Assembly: GCA_013329055.1 (NCBI GenBank)
Contig: DUKY01000022.1
Coordinates: 1 to 41,167, forward strand
Direction: 5' to 3'
DNA length: 41,167 bases
Source: Nanobdellota archaeon
GTDB lineage: Archaea; Nanobdellota; Nanobdellia; Pacearchaeales; GW2011-AR1
Within the stretch, counting starts at the first letter, position 1, and the number at the start of each line of letters is the position of its first letter. The translations under genes and the position numbers were made by a program. Under the pieces are notes generated by a model. The model was not told the origin of the DNA, made no database searches, and worked only from the letters and a program-made list of their open reading frames with translations. This document shows positions 21,763-29,530 of this stretch, piece by piece.

Positions 21763-22287
21763 TTAAGAATTCTTTTTAACTTCTTTTATTGCATGACAAT
21801 TGTATTTTTTAAATAATATTTCTGTTTTATTTCTTCGATTAGCATAGAATGTTGATATTCCTATTATCTTGCCTCCTTCTTTTTCAATTAGTTTAATAGC
21901 TGCTTTCATTTGGGCTCCTGTATCAATCCATTCATCAACTAAAAGAATTTTGTCTGATTTTTTAATTAAACCTTTATTTATTTCAAAAGTCTTTTTTGTT
22001 TTTGTATAATCAACAAAAGAAATTTTTCTTTTTAATTTCCCTTCTTGAGGAAGTTTACCCCCTTTTCTAATGGGAATAAGTCCGATTCTTAATTTATAGG
22101 CTATTGCTCCTCCTAAAATAAATCCTAAGGCATCAAGGGCTACAACCTTTGTTATTTTTTGGTTTTTGAAAGGTTTGATTAAATCATTAATTAATTTTTG
22201 AAATAAAATCTTATCCTCAAAAATAGGGGTTGGATCACGACGTGGATATCCTTTTTTTATAAGTTTGTTATATAAATTCCAGCTCAT
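21763..22287 (-). CDS. apt: Adenine phosphoribosyltransferase-like PRTase
   Basis: A 174-residue type I phosphoribosyltransferase. It has VVALDALGFILGGAIAYKL (hood and phosphate loop), IPIRKGGKLP and the PRPP-binding loop ILLVDEWIDTGAQMKAAI, with paired acidic residues and TGAQ. Length and these motifs fit Apt, which salvages adenine to AMP. Other purine PRTases (Gpt/Hpt-like) remain possible. ATG at 22285-22287; elp3 lies upstream on the same strand, 62 nt away. Confidence 0.85.
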   Translation of the reverse strand: MSWNLYNKLIKKGYPRRDPTPIFEDKILFQKLINDLIKPFKNQKITKVVALDALGFILGGAIAYKLRIGLIPIRKGGKLPQEGKLKRKISFVDYTKTKKTFEINKGLIKKSDKILLVDEWIDTGAQMKAAIKLIEKEGGKIIGISTFYANRRNKTEILFKKYNCHAIKEVKKNS

Positions 22288-22348
22288 TTATATGTTTATA
22301 AAAAATGGTTTATAATATTATTGTTCTGTTCAGTTAATAAAATAAATT

Positions 22349-23716
22349 TTAATTTAATTCTTTAACCATATAAGTATCTTCCAATTTATATCCTAATTTT
22401 CTATAATATTCCCGTACTCCAATTCCTGAAATAATACTTAATTTTGAAATCTTATTTTCTTTAGTTATTTTTTCAGCTTCTTCTATTAACCATTTTCCTA
22501 AACCTTGATGCTGAGCAACATCTTTTATTTTTTCTCCTAAATTTAGGCTTTGCCCGTAAACATGGACTTCCCGAATAATTGCATTTTTATGGTGCAACCT
22601 TAATCTTAATAATCCAAATAAAATATCGTCTTTATTTATAATTTCCAAAAAATATTCTTTTCCTTTTGATGCTTTATATTTTGTAATCTTTAATTTTAAA
22701 TCAAGATTAATTTCCTTTTTTTCCTGTTGTGCAAAACCGATTTCTCTGTAACGAATCTCTTTTAATTTTGAATTTTTTTTTCTTAATTCTTTTTCAATTT
22801 CTCTACGTAAATCTATTCTTATTGTTCCTGCAATAATATATTCCGGGGGTATTTCTCTCATAACTCTCATAATTCTGCAATAACGCGGAGTTAATTTTAG
22901 CATTTCTATTAAAACTTTTTCTATCTCTTCTCTTGAATAAGGTTTATATTTTCCTTCCCAATATAATTCTTCAAGAACTGAACTTGGCATTACCTGACAA
23001 GGATATAGTTTTAGTTGGTCTGGTTTAAAGTTTGAATTTGAGAATAATTTTTTGAATAATTTTATGTCTTTTTGTAAATTGCTTCCTGGTAATCCCGGCA
23101 TAATATGGTAACCAATTTTAAATCCTGCGTTTTTTAATTCTTTAGTTGCGTTTATTACATCTATAACTTTATGTCCTCGTTTAATCTGGTCATAAATTTC
23201 GTCATCAATTATTTGGACTCCTAATTCAACTCTTGTAACTCCCCATTCTCTCATACGGTCAATATATTTAATGCAAACATCCGGTCTTGTTTCAACGCAA
23301 AGTGCAACACATCTATTTGTTGAATTTTCGTTAAGTTCTTGTGCGACTTTTAATGTTTTTGATATTTTTCCATTTAGTGCATCATAAAGACTTTTGATAA
23401 AATTATGTTGGAATTCTTCAGGATATTCCAGAAATGTTCCTCCCATTATAATTAGTTCAATTTTTTCAGTTGGATGATTCATTGCTTTGTATGCTTCTAT
23501 TCGTCCTATAACCTGTTTATATGGATCGTAATCAACTTCTTTTGCTCGCATAACGACAGGACTTTTTGGGGTATAACTTTGCGGTACATTCAAATTTGGG
23601 CAATAAATACATCTTCCATGTTCACATTTTCTCGGAGGTAGCATTACTGCTACAGGTGTTATTCCTGAGATTGTTTTAGTTGGCTTTCTTATTTCGCCTT
23701 TTTGTGGTTTTATCAT
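22349..23716 (-). CDS. elp3: Elp3-family tRNA uridine-34 modification enzyme
   Basis: A 455-residue protein combining a radical-SAM domain (C31, C36 and C39 in CEHGRCIYC, binding 4Fe-4S; GGTFLEYP; VCIKYIDRMREWGVTRVELGVQ) and a C-terminal GNAT domain (IREVHVYGQSLNLG, HQGLGKWLIEEAEKI). Archaeal Elp3 alone makes 5-carboxymethyluridine at tRNA position 34 from acetyl-CoA. The N-terminus MIKPQKGEIRKPTKTISGITPVAVM is the usual Elp3 start, slightly shortened. It lies between apt and a TrmB-like regulator. A Trm9-like methyltransferase, which could act on its product, lies about 2 kb away at 25796. Confidence 0.97.
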   Translation of the reverse strand: MIKPQKGEIRKPTKTISGITPVAVMLPPRKCEHGRCIYCPNLNVPQSYTPKSPVVMRAKEVDYDPYKQVIGRIEAYKAMNHPTEKIELIIMGGTFLEYPEEFQHNFIKSLYDALNGKISKTLKVAQELNENSTNRCVALCVETRPDVCIKYIDRMREWGVTRVELGVQIIDDEIYDQIKRGHKVIDVINATKELKNAGFKIGYHIMPGLPGSNLQKDIKLFKKLFSNSNFKPDQLKLYPCQVMPSSVLEELYWEGKYKPYSREEIEKVLIEMLKLTPRYCRIMRVMREIPPEYIIAGTIRIDLRREIEKELRKKNSKLKEIRYREIGFAQQEKKEINLDLKLKITKYKASKGKEYFLEIINKDDILFGLLRLRLHHKNAIIREVHVYGQSLNLGEKIKDVAQHQGLGKWLIEEAEKITKENKISKLSIISGIGVREYYRKLGYKLEDTYMVKELN

Positions 23717-23781
23717 TAAAACATATAATATAAATCTTTTTTAAATGTAGCATATTTTTACACTGGTGTTCAAAGTTGATT

Positions 23782-24528
23782 TTATTTAGAAAGCTTCCAC
23801 AATAATTCAAATTGTTGAATAAAAGATTCTGTAACTTCTTTTGATTCAATTGTTATTATAATTGGGTTTTCTGTAATTATGTCTATTATTGTTAAATCGT
23901 TTATTGTAACAATTGCAACTGGAGAGATATAAGGAAAATATTTTATTTGTGCTTCTTTTTCATGATCTTTCCTATATTTTTTTGCATCTTTATTTAAAAT
24001 TTTTTTAATTTTTACTTTTGAGGAGATTCTTTTTGAGTATAGATTGTCAATATAAAAGTTATAAATTAATTTAGGATATTTCTCTCTTCCCATAATTCCT
24101 AAAACTCTCAATGTCTCTTTTGAAGAATATTTGTCTATTTCTTTTTGATGAGCTGTCTTTAATCCATTAAATCCATAAAAAACTTCCACTTTTTGAGATT
24201 CTTTAGTTGAATTTATTTTCTTCAAAATATCAGGAATTATTTTGTTAAGAGTTTGTTCTTGTTTTTGAATATCTTCTTTTTTTTCATCTAAGTAATTAAA
24301 AATCTGTTGTGGGTTTGCAGGAGAAAATTTTCTAACTCCTGATTCGATTATTTCACTAATAAAGCCTTTATTTTTTAATGAGCCTAGAATATCATAAATT
24401 TTGCCAGTGTTAAGATTAGCTTTTTGCAGAATTTCTCCAGAAGTTGCTTTTCCTAAATCAAGTAAGGCAATGTAAATTTTTGTTTCATATTCAGTAAGTC
24501 CAATTTTTCTTAAAACTTCTTCAATCAT
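23782..24528 (-). CDS. TrmB-family transcriptional regulator
   Basis: A 248-residue protein with the TrmB N-terminal winged helix-turn-helix (LRKIGLTEYETKIYIALLDLGKATSGEILQKANLNTGKIYDILGSLKNKGFI), a linker coiled coil and the effector-binding C-terminal domain (VEVFYGFNGLKTAHQKEIDKYSSKETLRVLG). Archaeal TrmB proteins often respond to sugars and bind operators near TATA boxes; others have lost sugar binding. The ligand is unknown here. It is divergent from 24622/24707, with a GC-rich palindrome in between. ATG at 24526-24528; TATA-like AGTTTAAAT on the minus strand at 24551-24559. Confidence 0.92.
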   Translation of the reverse strand: MIEEVLRKIGLTEYETKIYIALLDLGKATSGEILQKANLNTGKIYDILGSLKNKGFISEIIESGVRKFSPANPQQIFNYLDEKKEDIQKQEQTLNKIIPDILKKINSTKESQKVEVFYGFNGLKTAHQKEIDKYSSKETLRVLGIMGREKYPKLIYNFYIDNLYSKRISSKVKIKKILNKDAKKYRKDHEKEAQIKYFPYISPVAIVTINDLTIIDIITENPIIITIESKEVTESFIQQFELLWKLSK

Positions 24529-24567
24529 GATAGAGCATCTTTATTAGAATATTTAAACTTTGTTATT

Positions 24568-24588
24568 ACCCCCCTTAAAGGGAGGGGT
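24568..24588. promoter_or_regulatory. GC-rich palindrome, candidate TrmB operator
   Basis: ACCCC(CC)...(GA)GGGGT: outer five bases perfectly palindromic, one mismatch, then C/G. It sits between the TATA box of the TrmB-like gene (24551-24559, minus) and that of the divergent unit (about 24586-24600, plus), and overlaps the start of the latter. A G/C-run palindrome in such an AT-rich region is likely a regulator site. Confidence 0.5.
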
Positions 24589-24621
24589 TATATTTAATTA
24601 AGAAATATTATTTGCTTATTT

Positions 24622-24705
24622 ATGACAATTAAAAAAATAGACTCGCGAAATAATAAAAATTCTTTAGTTATAACTTTCAAAAAGAATAAGGGAGATTTAA
24701 GATAA
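24622..24705 (+). CDS. Possible 27-aa leaderless peptide
   Basis: Reads MTIKKIDSRNNKNSLVITFK, then KNKGDLR and TAA. Its ATG lies 22 nt after the TATATTTAATTA box, the spacing of a leaderless start. The downstream gene begins 2 nt after its stop and has a purine-rich GGGAG about 12 nt before its ATG. It could be a short translated leader that couples to the next gene, or just the 5' untranslated region. Confidence 0.35.
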   Translation: MTIKKIDSRNNKNSLVITFKKNKGDLR

Positions 24706-24706
24706 G

Positions 24707-25258
24707 ATGATATCACAATTAGAAGAAAAGATTAGAGAAAAATTCACTAAATATTTTGATAAGAAAGCTGACACTAAAAAATTTAGTTTTAGTTGGGTGA
24801 TGTATTGTCAAGTGTCTAGTGATGAAAAGGCAGCTGCTGTGGCGGTTGAAACATCTGATATTGAGGGTTGGATTGATAGTTGGAATGGGAAATTAGTAGA
24901 GTATTTTAGATTGAATAAAATTGGCTTTTATGCAATGAATGAGCAAGGAAATGAAATTGAAGTAATTAGTCCTGTTATTAGCAGTTTTGCAGACAAAAGA
25001 CCTATAAGGACATATTCTTATTCAGATGAGTTTATTGCTAATAAATATTCTGGAAGACCTTTTGAGAGAAGCTCAGCATGTAGAGATGGAGGAGGAACAC
25101 GAATTGATTTTTTGGATGTTCAGAATTACTTGGTTAGTTTTGAAAATATTGAAAAAGGGAAATATAACTTGGTTACTTTCCATAGAAGATTTGGTGAGTT
25201 TTGGGATGCAAAACCTAAAAATCTTAAAAATAATTTAGTTGATTTTGATAAAGATTAA
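24707..25258 (+). CDS. Hypothetical protein (183 aa), divergent from TrmB
   Basis: A soluble protein beginning MISQLEEKIREKFTKYFDKKADTKKFSFSWVMY. The middle (VAVETSDIEGWIDSWNGKLVEYFRLNKIGFYAMN) and the end (SFENIEKGKYNLVTFHRRFGEFWDA) look like a mixed alpha/beta domain. No family recognised. It carries a possible Shine-Dalgarno (GGGAG, about 12 nt before the ATG), unlike the mostly leaderless genes here. Being opposite the TrmB-like gene with a palindrome between them, it is a candidate target of that regulator. Confidence 0.6.
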   Translation: MISQLEEKIREKFTKYFDKKADTKKFSFSWVMYCQVSSDEKAAAVAVETSDIEGWIDSWNGKLVEYFRLNKIGFYAMNEQGNEIEVISPVISSFADKRPIRTYSYSDEFIANKYSGRPFERSSACRDGGGTRIDFLDVQNYLVSFENIEKGKYNLVTFHRRFGEFWDAKPKNLKNNLVDFDKD

Positions 25259-25273
25259 ATTAAGATGACATTA

Positions 25274-25744
25274 TTAAATTAAGCTTCTTGTTCTTCTATA
25301 AATTTTGTATTGATTACAACCATTACAATTTTTAAAGATCTCTTCACCGAGCAATCCTTTTGGACAAATTGCATAGTATTTTCCTTTTTCATCTGTTAAA
25401 GGAAGAACTGGAATGATTCTTTGTAAATTTTGCTCTAATATTCCTTCTTTGGGTGCTTGGTTTTGGCAAGTTATAGTTTCATTTCTGGGATATGTTTTTT
25501 CCTCTTTGTAAATTTGTAAATATTCACACCTTTTTCTTGAACATCTTTTTGCTTTTCTTTTACCTAATGGTCCTGAATGTTCATTAAGGTTGCAATATAA
25601 AAAATATTCTTCTTGTCCTGTATCAGATAATTCTATTGGGTGTATTTGCAATGCTCCTTTTTGAAATTCATTAAGTTTATCCTGTTCTTGACTTAATTCT
25701 TGATAAATTTCTTTTCGTGTTAATTTATGTCTTTTTGTCCCCAT
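25274..25744 (-). CDS. Cysteine-rich hypothetical protein (156 aa)
   Basis: A basic protein with paired cysteines (KRCSRKRCEYL, TCQNQAP, ICPKGLLG, KNCNGCNQYK) that could bind zinc or an iron-sulfur cluster. The N-terminus MGTKRHKLTRKEIYQELSQEQDKL looks nucleic-acid-binding. No named family recognised. ATG at 25742-25744; divergent from the methyltransferase at 25796, with only about 50 nt between starts. Confidence 0.55.
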   Translation of the reverse strand: MGTKRHKLTRKEIYQELSQEQDKLNEFQKGALQIHPIELSDTGQEEYFLYCNLNEHSGPLGKRKAKRCSRKRCEYLQIYKEEKTYPRNETITCQNQAPKEGILEQNLQRIIPVLPLTDEKGKYYAICPKGLLGEEIFKNCNGCNQYKIYRRTRSLI

Positions 25745-25795
25745 AGAGTTACATTAATTGCAATCATTTTTAAACCTTCTGATATTTCTTTTTTT

Positions 25796-26395
25796 ATGAA
25801 ATCACAAAAAGAAGTATGGAATAATATTGCTAAAGAATGGTATGAATTTAAAGACAGACCTAGTGAGGGAACAATTCAATTTCTTGAAGAACAAAAGGGT
25901 AAAATCTTGGATTTGGGTAGTGGTGCTGGCAGGCATTTATTTTCAATTAAAGATGGGAAGATGTATTTAGCTGATTTTTCTAAGGAGATGATTAAATATG
26001 CTAAAGAAAAAGCAAAAGAAAAAAATATTGATGCAGAATTTAGTGTTGAGGATTTTACAAAACTTTCTTATCCTGATAATTTTTTTGATGGAGCGATTTG
26101 CACTGCTGTTTTACATTGTATTGAGGGAGAAGACAATAGAAAGAAGGTTGTTGAAGAATTATATCGTGTTTTAAAAGTGAATGCGAGGGTAAAGATTGAT
26201 GTTTGGAATAAGGATACTGAACGATTTAAAAACTCGCCGAAGGATAAATCTATTCAGTGGAGAGATAAAGGGAATAGATATTATTATCTTTATAATGAAA
26301 AGGAAATTTTGGATTTGTTTAAATCTGTTGGTTTTAAAATTGTAGAAATTGCTGAACCGAGGAGAAATATTGTTTTTGTTGCAGAGAAAGTTTAA
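25796..26395 (+). CDS. Class I SAM methyltransferase, Trm9-like
   Basis: A 199-residue protein: SQKEVWNNIAKEWYEFKDRPSEGTIQFL, then ILDLGSGAGRHLFSI (motif I), MYLADFSKEMIKYAKEKA and FFDGAICTAVLHCI. The V(W/Y)NxIAxxWxxFRxxP start and motif I resemble Trm9/ALKBH8-type tRNA wobble-uridine carboxymethyl methyltransferases. Those convert the cm5U product of Elp3 to mcm5U. The 25727 in-frame upstream start would overlap the divergent gene, so I use the ATG at 25796. The stop overlaps the next gene's stop on the other strand. The methyltransferase fold is firm; the substrate is inferred. Confidence 0.8.
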   Translation: MKSQKEVWNNIAKEWYEFKDRPSEGTIQFLEEQKGKILDLGSGAGRHLFSIKDGKMYLADFSKEMIKYAKEKAKEKNIDAEFSVEDFTKLSYPDNFFDGAICTAVLHCIEGEDNRKKVVEELYRVLKVNARVKIDVWNKDTERFKNSPKDKSIQWRDKGNRYYYLYNEKEILDLFKSVGFKIVEIAEPRRNIVFVAEKV

Positions 26396-27093
26396 TTAAA
26401 TTTGAATGATTTTGATAATCCATAAATTAAACCTTTTTCTTTTATGATCCCTTCTAAATTAATACTCCTTTTTAAGTTTCCATCTTGGATAATCTGATGA
26501 TAACTTGTTGGATGATATTCCTCTTTAGGTAATAAAACAGTATTATCTGGAATTAATATGTCTATTAGTCTTGGATAAATTTTTATTGAATCTGTAAAAT
26601 CATTCGTTGTAGTTTCATAAGGTATCCAATTATTGTTTCTAGAATATTCCAACCATGTATGAGGATAATAATCTTTTTTTACTTGTAGTGTTCCTGAAGC
26701 AAACCGGACATATTGTTTTAATTTTGGTTTATTAGCATTATTTATTAAAAATAAATAATTTGCATATGTAAATCTTGAAGTTTCTTTGCAATTTCCTTCT
26801 TTATTCTTTAATAATTCTTCGTCTGATTTTTTAAACATATAATCTTTATATGTAATGTTGCTCATTGTTATTGCATTTGCAAGTTTTAGATAAGAAAGGG
26901 CTATTTTTTCATCAGTTCCTTCATAATTATACGAATAATTTTGCGTATTCATATATTCTATTACTTTTGGGTTATTGATTTCCTGTTGACTAAATTTTAA
27001 GTGAATTATTGTAGGTAATATTTTATTTAAAACAAAGAGAGATAAGCTAAAAAATGCTATTTCAGTTATTTTTTTAAATAATCTTGAAGTCAT
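26392..27093 (-). CDS. Membrane-anchored transglutaminase-like cysteine protease
   Basis: An N-terminal signal anchor (ITEIAFFSLSLFVLNKILPTII) is followed by a transglutaminase-like core: EGNCKETSRFTYANYLF (catalytic C102), HTWLEY (H145) and NNWIPYETT (probable acidic third residue at E160 instead of the usual Asp). These folds act as proteases, peptidases or amidases outside the cell. The protein is 233 residues, usual for a minimal transglutaminase domain plus anchor. Convergent with the methyltransferase, with overlapping stops. Confidence 0.75.
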   Translation of the reverse strand: MTSRLFKKITEIAFFSLSLFVLNKILPTIIHLKFSQQEINNPKVIEYMNTQNYSYNYEGTDEKIALSYLKLANAITMSNITYKDYMFKKSDEELLKNKEGNCKETSRFTYANYLFLINNANKPKLKQYVRFASGTLQVKKDYYPHTWLEYSRNNNWIPYETTTNDFTDSIKIYPRLIDILIPDNTVLLPKEEYHPTSYHQIIQDGNLKRSINLEGIIKEKGLIYGLSKSFKFN

Positions 27094-27209
27094 TTTAATA
27101 TTAAATGATTCTTGAGTAATTAAAATTATCTTTATTTTTTAATAATTTTTAAGGTGAAATTTTTTGGGTGTTAAAAATTAAACTCATTTTTTAATAATTT
27201 TTATCACTG

Positions 27210-27226
27210 TAAAAACCTCTGGTTTT
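27210..27226. terminator. Possible terminator hairpin downstream of the 27246 gene
   Basis: AAAAACC TCT GGTTTTT is a perfect 7-bp stem with a three-base loop; an overlapping CCTC/GAGG stem is the alternative. It lies just after the stop of the minus-strand gene. The surrounding 27130-27270 repeats a TTTTTAATAATTTTTA motif three times, one copy being the gene's own 3' end. Confidence 0.4.
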
Positions 27227-27245
27227 TGAGGTAATAAAAATCACT

Positions 27246-27749
27246 CTATTTTTTGATAATTTTTATCATATCAAAAAAAGATCTTTTTTCAAATAATATT
27301 ACTTTTTTTTCTTCTATATCAATGTGCAGGCTTATAATTCCCATTGATGAAATAAATACTGTACCGATAAAATAATCTTTTTCTTTTAAATGTTGCAATG
27401 ATAAAAGAATTTTTTGAATTTTTTCTGTGACTTTTTCTTCTTGCATTTTATTTTTTATTATTTCTTCAATTTCATTAAAATCAAAATCATAATTCATTGA
27501 AATTTTTTCCGGTGTTTTCTGGTCTCTTACTTCTATTGGTGTTCTTTGACAATCTTCTTCTAATTTAAAACTAAACATTTTGTTTGTTGATGGAATATAA
27601 TAATCAAAATGTTGCTGATTTTTTTCGTTTGGATTTTCTTTATTAATTACGAAAAAAGCTGAACAAGGATAAGCTTTTTTATTTTCTTTCAGAAATTTTT
27701 GAAAATCTTTAGCATTATATAATCTTTCAAGATAAAATTGGAAATTCAT
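27246..27749 (-). CDS. Hypothetical protein (167 aa)
   Basis: A soluble acidic protein: MNFQFYLERLYNAKDFQKFLKENKKAYPCSAFFVINKENP, a middle segment HFDYYIPSTNKMFSFKLEEDC and a helical end. The PCSAFFVIN and HFDYYIPS strands suggest an alpha/beta fold. Similar proteins occur in other DPANN archaea, but I recall no function. The 3' end (Lys/Ile-rich) is partly repeated downstream. Confidence 0.6.
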   Translation of the reverse strand: MNFQFYLERLYNAKDFQKFLKENKKAYPCSAFFVINKENPNEKNQQHFDYYIPSTNKMFSFKLEEDCQRTPIEVRDQKTPEKISMNYDFDFNEIEEIIKNKMQEEKVTEKIQKILLSLQHLKEKDYFIGTVFISSMGIISLHIDIEEKKVILFEKRSFFDMIKIIKK

Positions 27750-27829
27750 AATTATTTAGGGAAATAATGGTTAATAAAGTTTTATTTTTTCATAATAATC
27801 TTTATAAGCAAAATTGGGTTTTATTTTAT

Positions 27830-28180
27830 ATGGCAAATGATAAAAATTCTCTGGATAAAATTGTTTGTGATAAACATCCAGATTCAAAATTTAAACAAAT
27901 TGGAACTATTCCCAATTCTGACATTCTTAGAAGCATGAATGATGGAAATGGAATTTTAGGTGAATCATTAAATATTTATTGTTGTGATTCTTGTGAAGGT
28001 CGAAGGGTAACTTTGGCTTATGAATGTTTTAATTGTGGGGTTGTCAAAGGTGTTACTAAAATTAATGAAGTGATTTCTTCAAAAGAATCTTGGCAAGCTT
28101 TAGGGGGAAGACAAACTGATGAATATTTTTGTAAACAGTGTAATATTAAACTAGGTGAATTTCATAAAAGAATCTCTTAA
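27830..28180 (+). CDS. Zinc-ribbon protein, copy 1 (116 aa)
   Basis: After the ATG at 27830 (preceded 20-30 nt by CTTTATAAG), the sequence has CDKHPDSKFKQIGTIPNSD, NIYCCDSCEG, TLAYECFNCGVVKG and YFCKQCNIKLG. The three CxxC units suggest one or two zinc ribbons. A longer reading from 27767 is possible, but the promoter supports 27830. The next gene is a clear paralogue. Possibly nucleic-acid-binding; no named family recognised. Confidence 0.65.
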   Translation: MANDKNSLDKIVCDKHPDSKFKQIGTIPNSDILRSMNDGNGILGESLNIYCCDSCEGRRVTLAYECFNCGVVKGVTKINEVISSKESWQALGGRQTDEYFCKQCNIKLGEFHKRIS

Positions 28181-28221
28181 TTTTAAGAATTTTTATAAAG
28201 TATTTTATTTATTGTAAATTA

Positions 28222-28485
28222 ATGATTGAAGATAATCGGATTGTAAAATCTATTGAAGAATTGATTTGTGATGAACATTTTTATGGTTTTTTTTATGTTT
28301 TAAGTAAAATTCCAAATTCTTCAAATAATATTTATTGCTGTGATTCCTGTTTAGAAAATAGAAAGACTCTTGCTTATGAATGTCCTATTTGCGGTATAGT
28401 TAAAGATTCTGTAAAAAGGGATGGAATGAGAAAAGAAAAATTTTATTGCCAAATTTGTGATAAAGAATTGGGTTTTTTGGGATGA
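28222..28485 (+). CDS. Zinc-ribbon protein, copy 2 (87 aa)
   Basis: A paralogue of the preceding gene: CDEHFYGFFYVLSKIPNSSN, NIYCCDSCLENRKTLAYECPICGIVKDS and FYCQICDKELGFLG align one to one with it. It lacks about 30 residues from the middle (the NEVISSKESWQALGGRQTD region). The spacing of 41 nt with a TATA-like stretch in between (TTTATAAAGTATTTTATTTA) suggests a separate promoter. The pair looks like a recent tandem duplication with divergence. Confidence 0.65.
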   Translation: MIEDNRIVKSIEELICDEHFYGFFYVLSKIPNSSNNIYCCDSCLENRKTLAYECPICGIVKDSVKRDGMRKEKFYCQICDKELGFLG

Positions 28486-28543
28486 AAAGTATTTATTTAT
28501 TTTTGTATAATTCAAAGATAGAATTTTACTAATTATATTAGAA

Positions 28544-29038
28544 TTATCTTAAAAAATTAAGAATTTTATTCGCTGTTAAATCTAAATCATCGTTCTTAAT
28601 CAAATATTCTCCTTGTATTTTTAGTGCTTCTGTATCTTCTTTAAGTTTATTAAAGTCTTCAACAGTATTTTTAATTTTTCTATCTCTTTTTGATTCAACT
28701 TCTAAAAGGTCTTTTAATTTTCTCATTACTCTAAACCAATAATGATCTGCATTTGTTTTATTGATAAATTCATATAATTTTTTTAAAAATTCTTCTTCAC
28801 AAATTAATTCTTCTACTATACAATAATCTTTTTTCATTAAATTAAATTTGTAAAGTTTTTTTAATGTTTCATTATATGCAAAATTTTTTGCAGTTTTGAA
28901 ATCTTTTCCTTTACTCATTGATTTTAATTTGAAATTATCAACACTAATTAATTCTGAATTAGGTAGCTTTGTTTTTAGTATTTCGGCAACCGCAGTTTTT
29001 CCTGTTCCAGGTAAGCCTCTTATAAAAATTATTTTCAT
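28544..29038 (-). CDS. P-loop kinase-like ATPase (164 aa)
   Basis: Begins MKIIFIRGLPGTGKTAVAEIL, a classic Walker A (GLPGTGKT, residues 8-15), followed by SVDNFKLKS and a lid-like basic region RKLKDLLEVESKRDRKIKN. The layout fits the AAA_33/zeta-toxin/polynucleotide kinase group that phosphorylates small molecules or nucleic-acid ends. The ATG overlaps the stop of the upstream HAD gene by 1 nt, so translation is coupled. Substrate unknown. Confidence 0.8.
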   Translation of the reverse strand: MKIIFIRGLPGTGKTAVAEILKTKLPNSELISVDNFKLKSMSKGKDFKTAKNFAYNETLKKLYKFNLMKKDYCIVEELICEEEFLKKLYEFINKTNADHYWFRVMRKLKDLLEVESKRDRKIKNTVEDFNKLKEDTEALKIQGEYLIKNDDLDLTANKILNFLR

Positions 29039-29472
29039 TATTTTATCTCCAGTTTACTTAAATCAAAATTATCTTTATCTTCTGGTATTTTATATTCCGG
29101 AACTAAAATTGTATTGCATCCTAATTCTCTTGCATATGCAATGTCTCTTTCTTCTCTATCTCCTATAACTGTTAATTCTTCTGGAGATAAATTATAATAA
29201 TTTAAAATTATAGTTGGGTCTTTTGGTTGTTTAATAAAATCTGCTGATTGTCTTGGCATTTCAAAATATTTATTAAAACATTTCAAATCAATTCCTGCCT
29301 CTAAAAGATCATTTTTGACTTCTTGAATTTTTCCATCAGAACAAGTACAGAGAATCAATTCTTCAGATTTACAATTATTTAAGAAAGACTCTAATCCTTT
29401 TCGAGGGATATTATTACCTTTTGTAGGTAAAAGAGTCCCATAAATATCCAATGCGACAACTTTTGTATTCAT
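29038..29472 (-). CDS. HAD-superfamily hydrolase
   Basis: A 144-residue protein: KVVALDIYGTLLPT (HAD motif I with D9; the usual second Asp is Tyr, as in haloacid dehalogenase-type members), LILCTCSDGK (motif II), and IGDREERDIAYARELGCNTILV (motif IV). It has no large cap domain. It overlaps the P-loop gene by 1 nt. A phosphatase plus kinase pair recalls polynucleotide kinase/phosphatase split in two, but the missing acid-base Asp argues for caution. Confidence 0.8.
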   Translation of the reverse strand: MNTKVVALDIYGTLLPTKGNNIPRKGLESFLNNCKSEELILCTCSDGKIQEVKNDLLEAGIDLKCFNKYFEMPRQSADFIKQPKDPTIILNYYNLSPEELTVIGDREERDIAYARELGCNTILVPEYKIPEDKDNFDLSKLEIK

Positions 29473-29530
29473 AAATTTTATAGTATTCTTTTCTATTTAA
29501 ATCTTTCTATTTGTTACTACTATATAGAGA

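Noticed and set aside
27130-27270. Three copies of TTTTTAATAATTTTTA as a CRISPR-like or regulatory repeat
   Set aside because: Spacing is irregular, the repeats are low-complexity AT sequence, and one is the coding 3' end of a gene; simple local duplication explains it.
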